This document shows positions 1-8,052 of a DNA stretch of 23,340 nucleotides, piece by piece. The stretch is taken from positions 1 through 23,340 of the forward strand of contig VXPN01000116.1 in assembly GCA_009839535.1 (NCBI GenBank). The letters are read 5' to 3'. Every line of letters starts with the position of its first letter. Positions within the stretch are counted from its first letter, which is position 1. The notes under the pieces are model-generated. The model made no database searches and was not told the origin of the DNA. It saw only the letters and a program-made list of their open reading frames with translations. Source of the DNA: Boseongicola sp. SB0662_bin_57 (lineage in GTDB: Bacteria > Pseudomonadota > Alphaproteobacteria > Rhodobacterales > Rhodobacteraceae). The position numbers and the translations under genes are program-made.

Positions 1-706
1 AATTGCCGGAAGTCACGAATATCGTGTCCGCGCCGTTGGCAAGGAAGCTGCTTGCGATGCCGGGAATCGCGTCGACCACGCCTTGTTGCGAGAGGGCGAA
101 TGACTGGACGCCGAGCACGATTCCGCCTGCCTCGCGCGCGGCCTGCTCGATCGCCTCTGCGCCCACGCGTTCCGCAGGATCGTCTGCGTGGACGACGAAG
201 ATGCCGCTCTTGCCCTGGCTGAGCGCGTATTCGACGAGCCGGTCGGCGGTGGTCTGGAACGTGTTGCCCAGAATGAAGACATTTTCCCCCGCAACGGCCG
301 GGTTGTTGGAGAAGGTCAGGACATTGATGCCGCTGGCCGCGGCCACAGGTCCGACGGCGCGTGCGTTTTCGGCGAACAGCGGTCCGAGAATGATCTTTGC
401 GCCGTCCTGGATCGCGAGTCGTGCGGCCTCCGCGGCGCCATCGGGCGTGCCGCTCGTGTCGTACACCCGCAAGCTGACTTCGATCGAGCCCAGGTCCTCC
501 ACCGCCATCAACGCGGCGTTTTCGAGCGACTGTGCCAAGATTGCGCCGTTCGGAGCGGTCTTTGGCACAAGCAGGGCGACCGGCACTTCCTCGTCCGGGT
601 TGATCAGGGGCCCTGTCGTCGACGTTGTGGGTTCGCATGCGGCAAGCGCGGCAAGTGCAGCCATCCAGGTCATGACCTTGCGGCAAAGCGGCAAACGGGC
701 AAGCAT
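1..706 (-). CDS. LpoA-like penicillin-binding protein activator / type 1 periplasmic-binding lipoprotein (C-terminus outside window)
   Basis: Reading the minus strand from ATG at 706 gives an open frame of 235 codons that runs off the left edge, so the gene is partial. The N-terminus is a lipoprotein signal: basic residues, a hydrophobic stretch and the lipobox LAAC with Cys24. The mature part reads like a Leu/Ile/Val-binding (type 1 periplasmic binding) fold, with segments such as PVALLVPKT near residue 42 and IILGPLFAENARAVGPVAAA near residue 105. In alphaproteobacteria this family is annotated as penicillin-binding protein activator (LpoA) and lies beside rsmI, as here. Role by family: an outer-membrane lipoprotein that stimulates peptidoglycan synthases. 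An AGGAG ribosome site lies 7 bases upstream of the start. The divergent rsmI start is only about 30 bp away. An amino-acid ABC-transporter binding protein is the alternative; the lipobox and neighbour favour LpoA. Confidence 0.8.
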   Translation of the reverse strand, partial: MLARLPLCRKVMTWMAALAALAACEPTTSTTGPLINPDEEVPVALLVPKTAPNGAILAQSLENAALMAVEDLGSIEVSLRVYDTSGTPDGAAEAARLAIQDGAKIILGPLFAENARAVGPVAAASGINVLTFSNNPAVAGENVFILGNTFQTTADRLVEYALSQGKSGIFVVHADDPAERVGAEAIEQAAREAGGIVLGVQSFALSQQGVVDAIPGIASSFLANGADTIFVTSGN

Positions 707-738
707 TGGATTCTCCTCGGACAGTTCGGTGCGACCCT

Positions 739-1635
739 ATGCAGAAACACGCTCCTAGTAAATCACGCAACGCAGCGGCGAGCAAAGCGTCTGACGGCGC
801 GGCTCTTGATGCGGGCCTCCACCTGGTCTCCACACCTCTGGGGAATGCGCGCGACATCACGCTTCGGGCGCTCGACGTTCTCCGCGATGCCGACCTGCTG
901 GTTGCCGAGGACACGCGAAGCCTGAGACGGCTGATGAACATCCACGGGATCCCGCTCGCCGGACGAAGAATCATGGCATACCACGACCACAGCGGGGATC
1001 GGGACCGGAAGGCGGTGCTTGAGGCGTTGAGGCGGGACGCGTCCGTGGCCTACGCATCGGAGGCGGGCACACCCCTCGTGGCCGACCCGGGATATGCCTT
1101 GGTGCGGGAAGTGATCGGCGAAGGGCACAGGGTTCTGCCCGTGCCCGGTCCCTCGGCCTTGATCGCTGCCCTGACCGTGGCAGGGCTGCCATGCGACCGG
1201 TTCGCGTTTGCGGGGTTCCCGCCTTCGCAACGCAAGGCACGAAGGCGGTTCCTGGAAAGGCTCGCAGATGTGCCCGGCACGCTCATTCTCTATGAAAGCC
1301 CCCGCCGCACGGGCGCGACGCTGCAGGATGCGGCCGACGTTCTGGGTGTCGACCGGCCCGCAGCCCTGTGCCGGGAACTCACCAAGAAGTTCGAGGAAAT
1401 TCGCAGGGATACCCTCGGTGCTTTGGCGGAATCCCTTGCCGACATGCCGCTCAAGGGCGAAATCGTGCTGCTGATCGGAAGCCACGCAACGCCACCCGAC
1501 CCGGCCAATGTGGAGCAGGCGCTGAGGGAGGCCCTGAAGACCCGGAAACTCCGTGACGCGGCAAGCGATGTGGCAAGCCGGTATGGCCTGTCGCGACGAG
1601 ACATATACCAACTGGGGATCAAGATCGGTGACTGA
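739..1635 (+). CDS. rsmI: 16S rRNA (cytidine(1402)-2'-O)-methyltransferase RsmI
   Basis: This 298-residue protein is a SAM-dependent tetrapyrrole-methylase-fold enzyme that 2'-O-methylates C1402 of 16S rRNA in the ribosomal P site. The N-terminal strand-loop LVSTPLGNARDITLRALDVL is the family hallmark (usually VATPIGNLGDITLRA), followed by AEDTRSLRRLM, the segment ASEAGTPLVADPGY and the motif PGPSALIAALTVAGLP. The length is slightly above the usual 275-290 because of a basic, low-complexity N-terminal extension of about 25 residues. Start choice is uncertain: the frame is open back to ATG 706 and neither start has a clear Shine-Dalgarno; ATG 739 is preferred because it leaves room for the divergent lipoprotein gene. 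The C-terminal tail is a helix-turn-helix-like segment (SDVASRYGLSRRDIYQLG) typical of RsmI. No gene follows closely, although yraN often does in relatives. Confidence 0.93.
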   Translation: MQKHAPSKSRNAAASKASDGAALDAGLHLVSTPLGNARDITLRALDVLRDADLLVAEDTRSLRRLMNIHGIPLAGRRIMAYHDHSGDRDRKAVLEALRRDASVAYASEAGTPLVADPGYALVREVIGEGHRVLPVPGPSALIAALTVAGLPCDRFAFAGFPPSQRKARRRFLERLADVPGTLILYESPRRTGATLQDAADVLGVDRPAALCRELTKKFEEIRRDTLGALAESLADMPLKGEIVLLIGSHATPPDPANVEQALREALKTRKLRDAASDVASRYGLSRRDIYQLGIKIGD

Positions 1636-2065
1636 CTTTTCCTGCCAGGTTTCCCGGGCCAGCGGATCGCCGTTCCGGTGTGCCGGGCACTCTTGCGAAT
1701 GCGTGACATCCCTGTTGTGACCTGGCTGCGCGCGGCAGCGGTGCGTGGACACGGATCCTTCAGGAGACCCTCGCACGCCTTGGATGACTGCAACGCCTGT
1801 GTTCGGCAGCGCGCAAGAACACCGGATCCATCATTCCCGCCGGATGACAAACCGGCATCGCTTCACTTGTGTCCCGAATGCTCCAGGTGCACCGACAATC
1901 GCCCTTGGCGCCGGGCGCCGGTGCAACTCGCATCCGAAATGTTCCGTGCCGACTCGCCCGCCTGACGGCGGAAAGGGCCGACGCCGACGTTTGGAACGAA
2001 GGAGTGCAACTGAGCTTGGAAAGAGACAGGCAAGGATTGATTTGCAGTAGGAGGTTCTGGGAGTA
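1636..2065. other. Intergenic region, left edge of the accessory segment
   Basis: These 430 bases hold no coding region that I can support. Short open frames exist on both strands, but none resembles a known family. In particular I looked for the YraN nuclease-fold signature (GGEIDLIA followed by FVEVK), expected after rsmI in related genomes, and did not find it. A strong ribosome-binding site, TAGGAGG at 2048-2054, lies at the right end and serves the next gene. No clear terminator hairpin with a T-run follows rsmI. Confidence 0.5.
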
Positions 2066-4465
2066 TTGAGTGCGAGAGGCCGCTCTGCCTCGTTCCCGCA
2101 CGCGATGCGGCGGGGAGGGGCGTCGGGGAGTCCTGCAATGCTTCGCAACGATCCGTTCTCCCTTTCTCCAGCGTCGCTGCGGCGTCCTGCGGGGCATGCG
2201 CTGCCGTCTTCGTCCGGAAAGATGAAACGGTTGTTCCAGCCGCTGACCGCAACGGGCGTCCCCCTTGGCGGCATTGGAACCGGGGGAATGACCCGCGCTT
2301 CAGACGGGCGCTTCAGCAGGTGGACGATCAAGGGCGGGGGCGTGGCAAGGTTTGCGATGCCTTGCAACGGCTTCCTTGTCCGTGTCCGGCGGCAGGACGA
2401 GGAACCCGTTGCCGTCGCCCTGCAGCCGGAGCCCGAGAGTGGTGAACTTGATTCCTTCGAGTACGAACGGACGTCGCCCGAGTGGGGCGGTCTGTTCCCG
2501 TTCTCGTGGCATCGGCACGCACCGATGGCCGGCGTCGAAGCGGAGTGCCTCTCGTTCTCTCCCGTCATTCCACGTGACCTTTCCTGCTCGATGCTTCCTG
2601 TCGCCCTCTTCAAATGGCGACTGACCAACACCGGGGAAACGGCCGCCGACGTCTCGCTCGCGTTCACCTTCGCCAACCTGAACGGATGGTTCGATTCGTT
2701 CCACGAAGATCGCCCGTCCAGGGTGGCGGCCGGCTGTTTCAACAGGCCGTCGGAATTTCCCGGGGGAACCGGGGTCGTCCTGGACCGCCGCCGCACTTCG
2801 GACGAACCGGCGGAAGGCACGGGAGAATGGGCCATCGCGGTATCGGCCGACGCAGGCGCCGTCTTCTCCCGCACGGTTTGCTTCGATGGCGCAGGGAACG
2901 GCGATGAATTCTGGGACGGGTTTCTCGAAAGCGGCGATGCGCCGGATCTTGGCGATGGCTGGGTCACCGAGAGCGGGTTTCGCGAGACTCCGCCTGCACA
3001 TCCGGCCGCTGCCGTTTCCGCGCGGATATCCATGAGGCCCGGCGAAAGCCGCGAGATGCTGGCGACCCTTGCCTGGGACTTGCCGCGCATAACGTTCGGA
3101 CAGGGCCGGACGTGGTTTCGCGGCCATACCGACGAATGGGGCCGAAACGGTCGGAACGCAGAGCGAATCACGGACCTGGCCCATTGCTCGGCGCCGGATT
3201 GGGAGAGGCGAATCTCCGAATGGCACGAGGAGGTCAGCAACGCGCTTGGCATCGCGCCGCATCGCGCCGGGGTGACGATCAACGAAAGTTACTTTCTCGT
3301 GGACGGCCTCACCGTGCTGACTTCGGCCCATGGCTCGCCTGACGGAAGGCGGCACTTCGGGATCATCGAGTGCCACGACTATGCACTCTACAACACGCTT
3401 GATCTCTGGATCTACGCTGCGGAAGCGGTGGCACGGTTCTTTCCGGAACTCGCCGCGAGTGTCGTGCGTGACTACGCGGAATTCCTGGTCCCCGGAGATC
3501 CGGGACGTCGCCACCACGGCCAGGAGAGGAAACTGTTTCCGATCAACCTGGATCGTGCCTGTCCGCACGATCTCGGCGGTCCGGGCGAGGATCCCTTTGT
3601 CACCCCGAATTCCTACACCTATCGTGATGGCACCCTTTGGAAGGACCTGAATTGCGACTTCGTCCTTTGCGTGTACCGGGAAGGACGACACATGGATGCC
3701 GGTTGGCGGTCGCAACTCTTCCCGGCCGTTCGTGCCGCCATCGATCATCTGCAGCAGTTTGATCGGGACGGGGACGGCCTGATCGAGAACGACGGCATCC
3801 CGGACCAGACGTTCGACAACATCCCGATGACAGGTCCGTCAAGTTACTGCGGCGGCCTCTGGATCGCAGCGCTCCTCGCCGCGGCAGAACTTGCTGAGGA
3901 GACGGGTGCAACGAACCTTGCGACGGACTGGAAGAGCCAGGCGGACCGCGCAGCGTCCGCGTACAATGAACGGCTCTTCAACGGGACGTGGTTTCGTGTC
4001 GACACGGACGGTCCGTTCTCGGAGGCATGCTTCATTGAGCAGCTCTTCGGCCCATTCCTGGCGCGTCGCTTGGGACTCGGAGACATCGTGCCGCAAGCCA
4101 GTGCCGAAAGCGCCTTGAGTACAATCTACGAGCGGAACTTTATTGAGGCCGGCGGCGGAGAGGGCGCCGTGTCCCTGACAGGCATCCCGGACGACGCAAT
4201 GGCCCAGCTTCCGCACCAGGAGGACACGAGCTTTCAGACGGCCGAGATACAGCCGGGATTCAATTTCAGCTTCGCGGCTCAACTGGAAGCGTGGGGTCTG
4301 TCGAGCGAATCCGGCACGCTTCGGCGCGCACTGTGCCGAGAGCTCCACGAACGGCGGAATCTGGTGTTCCAGACGCCGGCCGCCTTTGACAGGGGTCGGC
4401 TGACATGCCGGGCTGTCCTGAACATGCGACCGCTTGCGGCGTGGTGGATCGCCGAGGCGAGCTGA
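2066..4465 (+). CDS. GH116 family glycosidase (GBA2-type non-lysosomal glucosylceramidase / beta-glucosidase)
   Basis: This is a glycoside hydrolase of family 116: an N-terminal beta-sandwich domain (GBA2_N) and a C-terminal (alpha/alpha)6 barrel (DUF608). The N-terminal signature GVPLGGIGTGGM (about residues 67-78), followed by DGRFSRWTIKGGG, is diagnostic. In the barrel, Glu435 in IIECHDYALYNTLDLWIYA matches the catalytic nucleophile context of human GBA2, and D580 starts DQTFDN, followed by TGPSSYCGGLW, the acid/base region. Expected reaction: retaining hydrolysis of beta-glucosides or glucosylceramide-like lipids; the substrate is unknown here. I see no signal peptide, so it is probably cytosolic. 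Starts: TTG 2066 has a strong TAGGAGG 11 bases upstream; ATG 2138 (GGGGAG upstream) and ATG 2222 are alternatives, and family homology begins just after 2222. It is the first gene of the accessory segment and converges on the next gene. No partner glycan gene is visible. Confidence 0.88.
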   Translation: MSARGRSASFPHAMRRGGASGSPAMLRNDPFSLSPASLRRPAGHALPSSSGKMKRLFQPLTATGVPLGGIGTGGMTRASDGRFSRWTIKGGGVARFAMPCNGFLVRVRRQDEEPVAVALQPEPESGELDSFEYERTSPEWGGLFPFSWHRHAPMAGVEAECLSFSPVIPRDLSCSMLPVALFKWRLTNTGETAADVSLAFTFANLNGWFDSFHEDRPSRVAAGCFNRPSEFPGGTGVVLDRRRTSDEPAEGTGEWAIAVSADAGAVFSRTVCFDGAGNGDEFWDGFLESGDAPDLGDGWVTESGFRETPPAHPAAAVSARISMRPGESREMLATLAWDLPRITFGQGRTWFRGHTDEWGRNGRNAERITDLAHCSAPDWERRISEWHEEVSNALGIAPHRAGVTINESYFLVDGLTVLTSAHGSPDGRRHFGIIECHDYALYNTLDLWIYAAEAVARFFPELAASVVRDYAEFLVPGDPGRRHHGQERKLFPINLDRACPHDLGGPGEDPFVTPNSYTYRDGTLWKDLNCDFVLCVYREGRHMDAGWRSQLFPAVRAAIDHLQQFDRDGDGLIENDGIPDQTFDNIPMTGPSSYCGGLWIAALLAAAELAEETGATNLATDWKSQADRAASAYNERLFNGTWFRVDTDGPFSEACFIEQLFGPFLARRLGLGDIVPQASAESALSTIYERNFIEAGGGEGAVSLTGIPDDAMAQLPHQEDTSFQTAEIQPGFNFSFAAQLEAWGLSSESGTLRRALCRELHERRNLVFQTPAAFDRGRLTCRAVLNMRPLAAWWIAEAS

Positions 4466-4523
4466 CAAGGCTGTCGTGCCGCTGGACGAGTGCAATCTCG
4501 TCCCGAAAGCCGCTTGCGGCGCC

Positions 4524-5810
4524 TTATGCGTCGATGCTGCTCCAGAGGCTGCTCACGGGAAGGGCAAACGTCCGGCTCCCGAAAGTGAGCTTTTCCTGCC
4601 CAAGATAGAAGACGATCCCCGTGCACGTTCTGCTGCGACCAGGACCGTCAGAGGCAAACCACTTGAGATGCTTGAAATCCGCACCGCCTACGGAGGCAGA
4701 TGCCTTGATCTCGATGTTGACCAAGTGGCTTCCTCCGTCGATCAGGATGTCGATCTCGCGCCGATCCGCATTGCGCCAATGAAATAGCCGGTAGTCGGCA
4801 TCCTGCATCGGCAGGGCGCGCTGCAACTCGCCGACGACGAAGCTCTCCAGCAATCCGCCCAAGGCCTGCGGGGAGTTGCCGATGGCAAAGGTCGCGTCTG
4901 TGAAGCGGCGCAATGCACATGCCATCCCTGTATCCACGAAGTGGAATTTTGGCTGCTTGACCTCCCGTTTGCCTTCTCCGGAAGTCCAGGCGCCAAGCCT
5001 GGTCACCATCGACAGGCGGGTCAGGACGTCAAGGTACTGCTCGACCGTGACGCGTTGCAGCCTGATCAGCCTTGCAAGCTCGGACATGCTGGTCTCCTGT
5101 GCCGTCCGGGCGGCCATCTGGTCGATCAGGATGCGCAAGGCGTCCGGCTTTCGCACGGGCAAGATGTCTGCCACATCCCGGTCAACGACTGCATCGACGT
5201 AGTCTCGGTACTGGCGCTGCCGCAACCTTGGTGGCAGGACTCGGGTTTCCGGGAAGCCGCCTGACAGGATGAGATCAATGTAGTCGCGTCTGCCCACCGG
5301 TTCAGGATCAGCTATCTGAGCGAGCGATGGGGCGCTTTGCATCGCCCAGTCCATCAGGTGGTTGACCGGAGCTGTCTTGAATTCGGCGGCGGACAACGGC
5401 CAGAGCTTGAGTGTCCGCATCCTTCCGGCGAGCGAGTCCGCGACATCCGTGTTTGTGAAGACGTTTGAGGAACCGGTTAGGACGAACTGGCCCTTCCGGC
5501 GGTTGGCATCGACTATCCTCTTGATGGCCAAGGCCAGGTTCCTTGATCGTTGCGCCTCGTCAATGATGAGCGGGGTGCCGTCCAGATCTTCCGTGAGACC
5601 GGTGAGCTGACCTACTGGATCTGCGTCGATGGCGGCTAGAACCGCAGTGTCATCCAGGGTCACGAAATGGCCCTGGCCGAACAGGTCTCGCACGAGCGTG
5701 GTCTTGCCAGCTTGCCTTGGACCAATGAGGTTGACCACGCGGGCTGATGCGATTGCGTCCTCAAGTTCCGAAATGAGGTGTCTTGGCAGGTATGCGTTTT
5801 TGTCATTCAT
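4524..5810 (-). CDS. AAA_14/DUF4143 family ATPase
   Basis: This 428-residue protein belongs to the large family of ATP-binding proteins with an N-terminal AAA_14 domain and a C-terminal DUF4143 domain. Visible motifs are Walker A GPRQAGKTTL (G30-T37), Walker B PLIIDEAQR (Asp84-Glu85) and sensor-like FVLTGSSN. After them comes the DUF4143 region with SGGFPE, RDYVDAVVDRDVADI and a winged-helix-like segment, then a C-terminal stretch REIDILIDGG...VNIEIKAS that looks like a degenerate PD-(D/E)xK nuclease core. The role of the family is not established; members are scattered across mobile and accessory DNA. Start: ATG 5810 is chosen because AAGGAGG lies 10 bases upstream; the open frame continues to 5891 without a better start. 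It converges with the GH116 gene (58 bp gap). Upstream is AT-rich, unlike the surroundings. Confidence 0.88.
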   Translation of the reverse strand: MNDKNAYLPRHLISELEDAIASARVVNLIGPRQAGKTTLVRDLFGQGHFVTLDDTAVLAAIDADPVGQLTGLTEDLDGTPLIIDEAQRSRNLALAIKRIVDANRRKGQFVLTGSSNVFTNTDVADSLAGRMRTLKLWPLSAAEFKTAPVNHLMDWAMQSAPSLAQIADPEPVGRRDYIDLILSGGFPETRVLPPRLRQRQYRDYVDAVVDRDVADILPVRKPDALRILIDQMAARTAQETSMSELARLIRLQRVTVEQYLDVLTRLSMVTRLGAWTSGEGKREVKQPKFHFVDTGMACALRRFTDATFAIGNSPQALGGLLESFVVGELQRALPMQDADYRLFHWRNADRREIDILIDGGSHLVNIEIKASASVGGADFKHLKWFASDGPGRSRTCTGIVFYLGQEKLTFGSRTFALPVSSLWSSIDA

Positions 5811-6271
5811 GGGCCGGAGTCCTCCTTCCGAGCGTGTTGGAGAAGGCATGCCACGTCGGGCATCTTGTCCAGTGGCCTGCTGTCCTGTCACGAGATGCCT
5901 ATTAGAGTTATCACGAAATGTATATTACAAGAATCACCATTTGATGATTAGAAGGGTCGCCAATTGTTCGTTGTATTTTCTTTCATGTGCAGAATTGGAC
6001 GTGTTTCCTGTGACTTTGCCTCTGTCGATGCAGTGCGAAGCCATGCTCTCACCATGTTTCTGCACCGGAAGATCCCGCGATTTCTCGAGATCATGCGTCG
6101 TCAGGAACGCCTCGGTCGCAAATGAGGCGTGTGGCGCACCCGCGCCCTGTCCATAGCCCATATGCCGTGACTCAACTCGGCTTTTTGTTCTGTGCCCTGG
6201 GGGAACCCGTCCTCGCAGCGCGGCTACAACCGCAGGAGCGCGCTGGACGCATCAATTTCCGCATTGACCGG
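5811..6271. other. AT-rich upstream region of the ATPase gene
   Basis: This stretch carries no supported gene. The part from about 5895 to 6000 is visibly AT-rich (for example ATTAGAGTTATCACG and TGTATATTACA) compared with the GC-rich neighbours, which fits a promoter or operator for the leftward ATPase gene. TGTATATTACA at about 5919-5929 is a small inverted repeat (TGTA-TAT-TACA). A 75-codon minus frame at 5934-6161 resembles nothing known and is not annotated. Confidence 0.4.
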
Positions 6272-6436
6272 GTGTGCGGCATGGAGAGCCACTTCGTCCG
6301 CGGCCGGGCGAAGAAGTCGCTTCGCTGCGGCCTGGTCGTCGCGGTGATGATGGTGACGGCGCTTGGACACGTCCGGACCGGACGTCCGGAGATGATGCGC
6401 TCCCTTGTCAGGGGGCCCGACCTGAAGGCCGCCTGA
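6272..6436 (+). pseudogene. Transposase C-terminal remnant (IS1182/DDE-like)
   Basis: A short readable segment, beginning VCGMESHFVRGRAKKSLRCG and continuing LVVAVMMVTALGHVRTGRPEMMRSLV, matches from memory the conserved C-terminal tail of IS1182-like DDE transposases (typically GLAKMRCRCGLALAVMLALALGRIRAGQ..MRSLV). It ends in a stop at 6436. The catalytic DDE core is absent: the sequence upstream in this frame does not look like transposase. It is therefore the tail of a decayed insertion sequence. No intact terminal inverted repeats were found. The IS family assignment is tentative. Confidence 0.5.
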
Positions 6437-6687
6437 GGCCCGAGCCCGACAGCCCGGAAACAGTGCCGGACCTGACGCCGGGCGATGCGGCGCGCGTGGG
6501 ATTCCGGCCGTGCCCCTCGATCATGCCGAAATCGGTCGTCCCGGGCGCAAAAGGCCCGGAGCGCGCCGAAACCCTGCCGAAGAAGGCGGCCCCCGGCAGC
6601 CGATGGCGACCGTTCCGGTGTACGGCCAGATGGCGCCGCTCACGAAGAAAAACGCTGCAGCGTAAATGCCTCAGGCCGAAGTTCTGC
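6437..6687. other. Spacer between transposase remnant and Xre antitoxin 1
   Basis: No gene is seen here. The frame of the downstream antitoxin is open back to 6274, but the translation is low-complexity, Arg/Pro-rich and unlike the family, so that extension is judged non-coding. The content is probably residual mobile-element DNA. Confidence 0.4.
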
Positions 6688-6716
6688 TTGATTGCCGCGC
6701 GTCCATCGGGTAGACT
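6688..6716 (+). promoter_or_regulatory. Candidate promoter, possibly leaderless, for Xre-RES pair 1
   Basis: TTGATT at 6688-6693, a 17-bp spacer and TAGACT at 6711-6716 resemble a sigma-70 promoter. The predicted transcription start, about 7 bases after the -10 box, would fall at or next to the antitoxin ATG (6724). No Shine-Dalgarno precedes that ATG, so a leaderless mRNA is plausible. Confidence 0.4.
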
Positions 6717-6723
6717 TCGGAAC

Positions 6724-7344
6724 ATGAGCAATCTCCGAATCCAGTCCGTCCACCCGCCATTCAACGAGCCAAAGCTCGCGTCCGCCGCCATCGCGGCGCT
6801 GAGCCGTGCCGACGCGATGGGCCTGCTGTCACGACAGGTCACGTCCCTCGACGAGTCCGCCGTGCAGTGCCTCGTGCACGGCATGGCCGCAGCTGGCATT
6901 GGCCGGACGTTGCTCGGCAACCTGCATGGTCAACCGTGCACTGACCGGGCTCGGCTGCCCGCGTTGCTGACGCAGATCAGCGACGCGCTGGACCAGTCGC
7001 CTGCACCGACGCACGAATGGCGAACCCTGCAGGATGTCCTGGGGCTGGACTTGCTCGCCGACCTGCTGGGAATATCCAGGTCCAGCGCCCGACGCTACTT
7101 GTCGGGCAGCCGAAACACGCCCGACGCAGTCGCGGGCCGTCTCCACTTCCTTGCGTATGTCGTTGGCGATCTCGCAGGGGCCTACAACGATATCGGCGTC
7201 CGACGCTGGTTCGGTCGCAGGCGCAGCCGGCTGGATGGCAAGACGCCCGCAGAGATTCTCGCCGATGGGTGGTCTCCGGATGACGACGGGCCGCGGAGCG
7301 TGCAAGAGCTTGCCCGTGCCCTCAGGTTCTCCCCGGTCACATGA
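6724..7344 (+). CDS. Xre/MbcA/ParS-type antitoxin with DUF2384 (pair 1)
   Basis: This 206-residue protein is the antitoxin of a RES-Xre toxin-antitoxin module. The central helix-turn-helix reads LGLDLLADLLGISRSSARRYLSGSR, and the C-terminal DUF2384 toxin-binding domain reads RRWFGRRRSRLDGKTPAEILADGW. The N-terminal 90 residues are a longer extension than in minimal antitoxins. Expected role: it binds the toxin to block its NAD+-cleaving activity, and the complex represses the operon through the HTH. ATG 6724 is chosen because family-like sequence starts here and a promoter is placed immediately upstream; the longer open frame is compositionally odd. Its stop overlaps the toxin start as ATGA (7341-7344), which implies translational coupling. 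Confidence 0.83.
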   Translation: MSNLRIQSVHPPFNEPKLASAAIAALSRADAMGLLSRQVTSLDESAVQCLVHGMAAAGIGRTLLGNLHGQPCTDRARLPALLTQISDALDQSPAPTHEWRTLQDVLGLDLLADLLGISRSSARRYLSGSRNTPDAVAGRLHFLAYVVGDLAGAYNDIGVRRWFGRRRSRLDGKTPAEILADGWSPDDDGPRSVQELARALRFSPVT

Positions 7345-7859
7345 TTGCGTTTCGTCACGCTGACCCCCGTTTTCCGTTCCTGCGTGAAAGCGCTCCGCAG
7401 TCCGCGGGTCGATGGCATGCTCCCGGCGAGTTGACGCACTATTTCTGTGACACTCCTGACGGCGCATGGGCGGAGTTTCTCCGCCATGAGGAAATCGACG
7501 ATCCTCAGGACGTTGCCACGATTCGCCGTGCGATATGGGCGGTCAGCATCGATGCGGAGCCGGCGCTGGAACCGGACCTGCCTCTTGATGTCCTGACCGG
7601 CGGGCCCGAAAGCTGGCCGGCATGCCAGCGGTTCGCGCAGCGGCATCGGGCGGAAGAGACGGGAATGACCGCGCCTTCGGCGGCTCTGCGTCCAGGAGGA
7701 GCACATGGCTGGCGTGTCGATGGGGGGACGACACCGGGACCGGCGCGCAACGGCAGGGTGTTCGCGCTCTTCGGAACTCGTCCCGACCTGGTAGGCTGGG
7801 CCGCCACCATCGCCGGGCGGCCAAGTGAGGAACTGCTCGCGGATGTCATTCATTTCTGA
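7341..7859 (+). CDS. RES domain toxin (pair 1)
   Basis: This is a 172-residue RES-domain protein. RES toxins resemble ADP-ribosyltransferases and degrade NAD+ (MbcT type) or modify targets (ParT type). The family residues are visible: Arg24 in the GRW motif, Tyr34 in THYFC, Glu45 in AEFLRHEE, and Ser113 in TAPSAALRPGGA. It begins RHADPRFPFL, the subclass whose members end with a segment like GRVFALFGTRPDLVGW. The gene overlaps the antitoxin stop by 4 bp. All signature residues are present, so it looks intact. It belongs to a different RES subgroup from the second toxin in this window (11570-12130). Confidence 0.85.
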   Translation: MIAFRHADPRFPFLRESAPQSAGRWHAPGELTHYFCDTPDGAWAEFLRHEEIDDPQDVATIRRAIWAVSIDAEPALEPDLPLDVLTGGPESWPACQRFAQRHRAEETGMTAPSAALRPGGAHGWRVDGGTTPGPARNGRVFALFGTRPDLVGWAATIAGRPSEELLADVIHF

Positions 7860-8052
7860 CGCGCGTCAAGTCAGTGCGTCCGCAAGCGTGGCCTTCAGCC
7901 GAGGATCCGGGATGTCGGTGGGGCGATAGACCGTCGCACTCGCCCTCTTGCCATGGGCACATGCCCAAAGCAGAAGGGCAGGTCGTGATTGGCTAAGGAG
8001 CCTTCGTTGCCGACGTTCTCGTCTGTATCAGTGAGCGCTCTCCCCGGAAGTC
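7860..8052. other. Spacer with a possible minus-strand gene-end fragment
   Basis: No complete gene. On the minus strand, about 8015 down to 7866, one frame reads RPALLLWACAHGKRASATVY then RPTDIPDPRLKATLADALT and stops. It looks like natural protein but has no start codon and is closed upstream, so it may be the tail of a decayed gene. I cannot name the family. Confidence 0.25.

Noticed and set aside
763..1776. Minus-strand frame of 337 codons opposite rsmI
   Set aside because: It is antisense to a confident rsmI and has no family features.
1678..1965. Possible yraN directly after rsmI
   Set aside because: The translation lacks the nuclease-fold motif of YraN and any strand pattern resembling it.
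1831..3282. Long minus-strand open frame of 483 codons opposite the GH116 gene
   Set aside because: It is a GC-driven shadow: no domain motif, low-complexity Ser/Arg/Pro composition, and the plus strand encodes a clear GH116 enzyme with catalytic motifs.
2300..3748. Second long minus-strand frame of 482 codons opposite the GH116 gene
   Set aside because: Same reasoning: Arg/Gly-rich translation without recognisable motifs or ribosome site, antisense to a convincing gene.
5960..5998. CCAATT / AATTGG inverted repeat upstream of the ATPase
   Set aside because: Only six bases per arm with a 27-base gap, within chance expectation for an AT-rich stretch.
7857..7868. TGACGCGCGTCA palindrome at the stop of RES toxin 1
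   Set aside because: Short, GC-rich, no T-run and no loop; likely chance in this composition.
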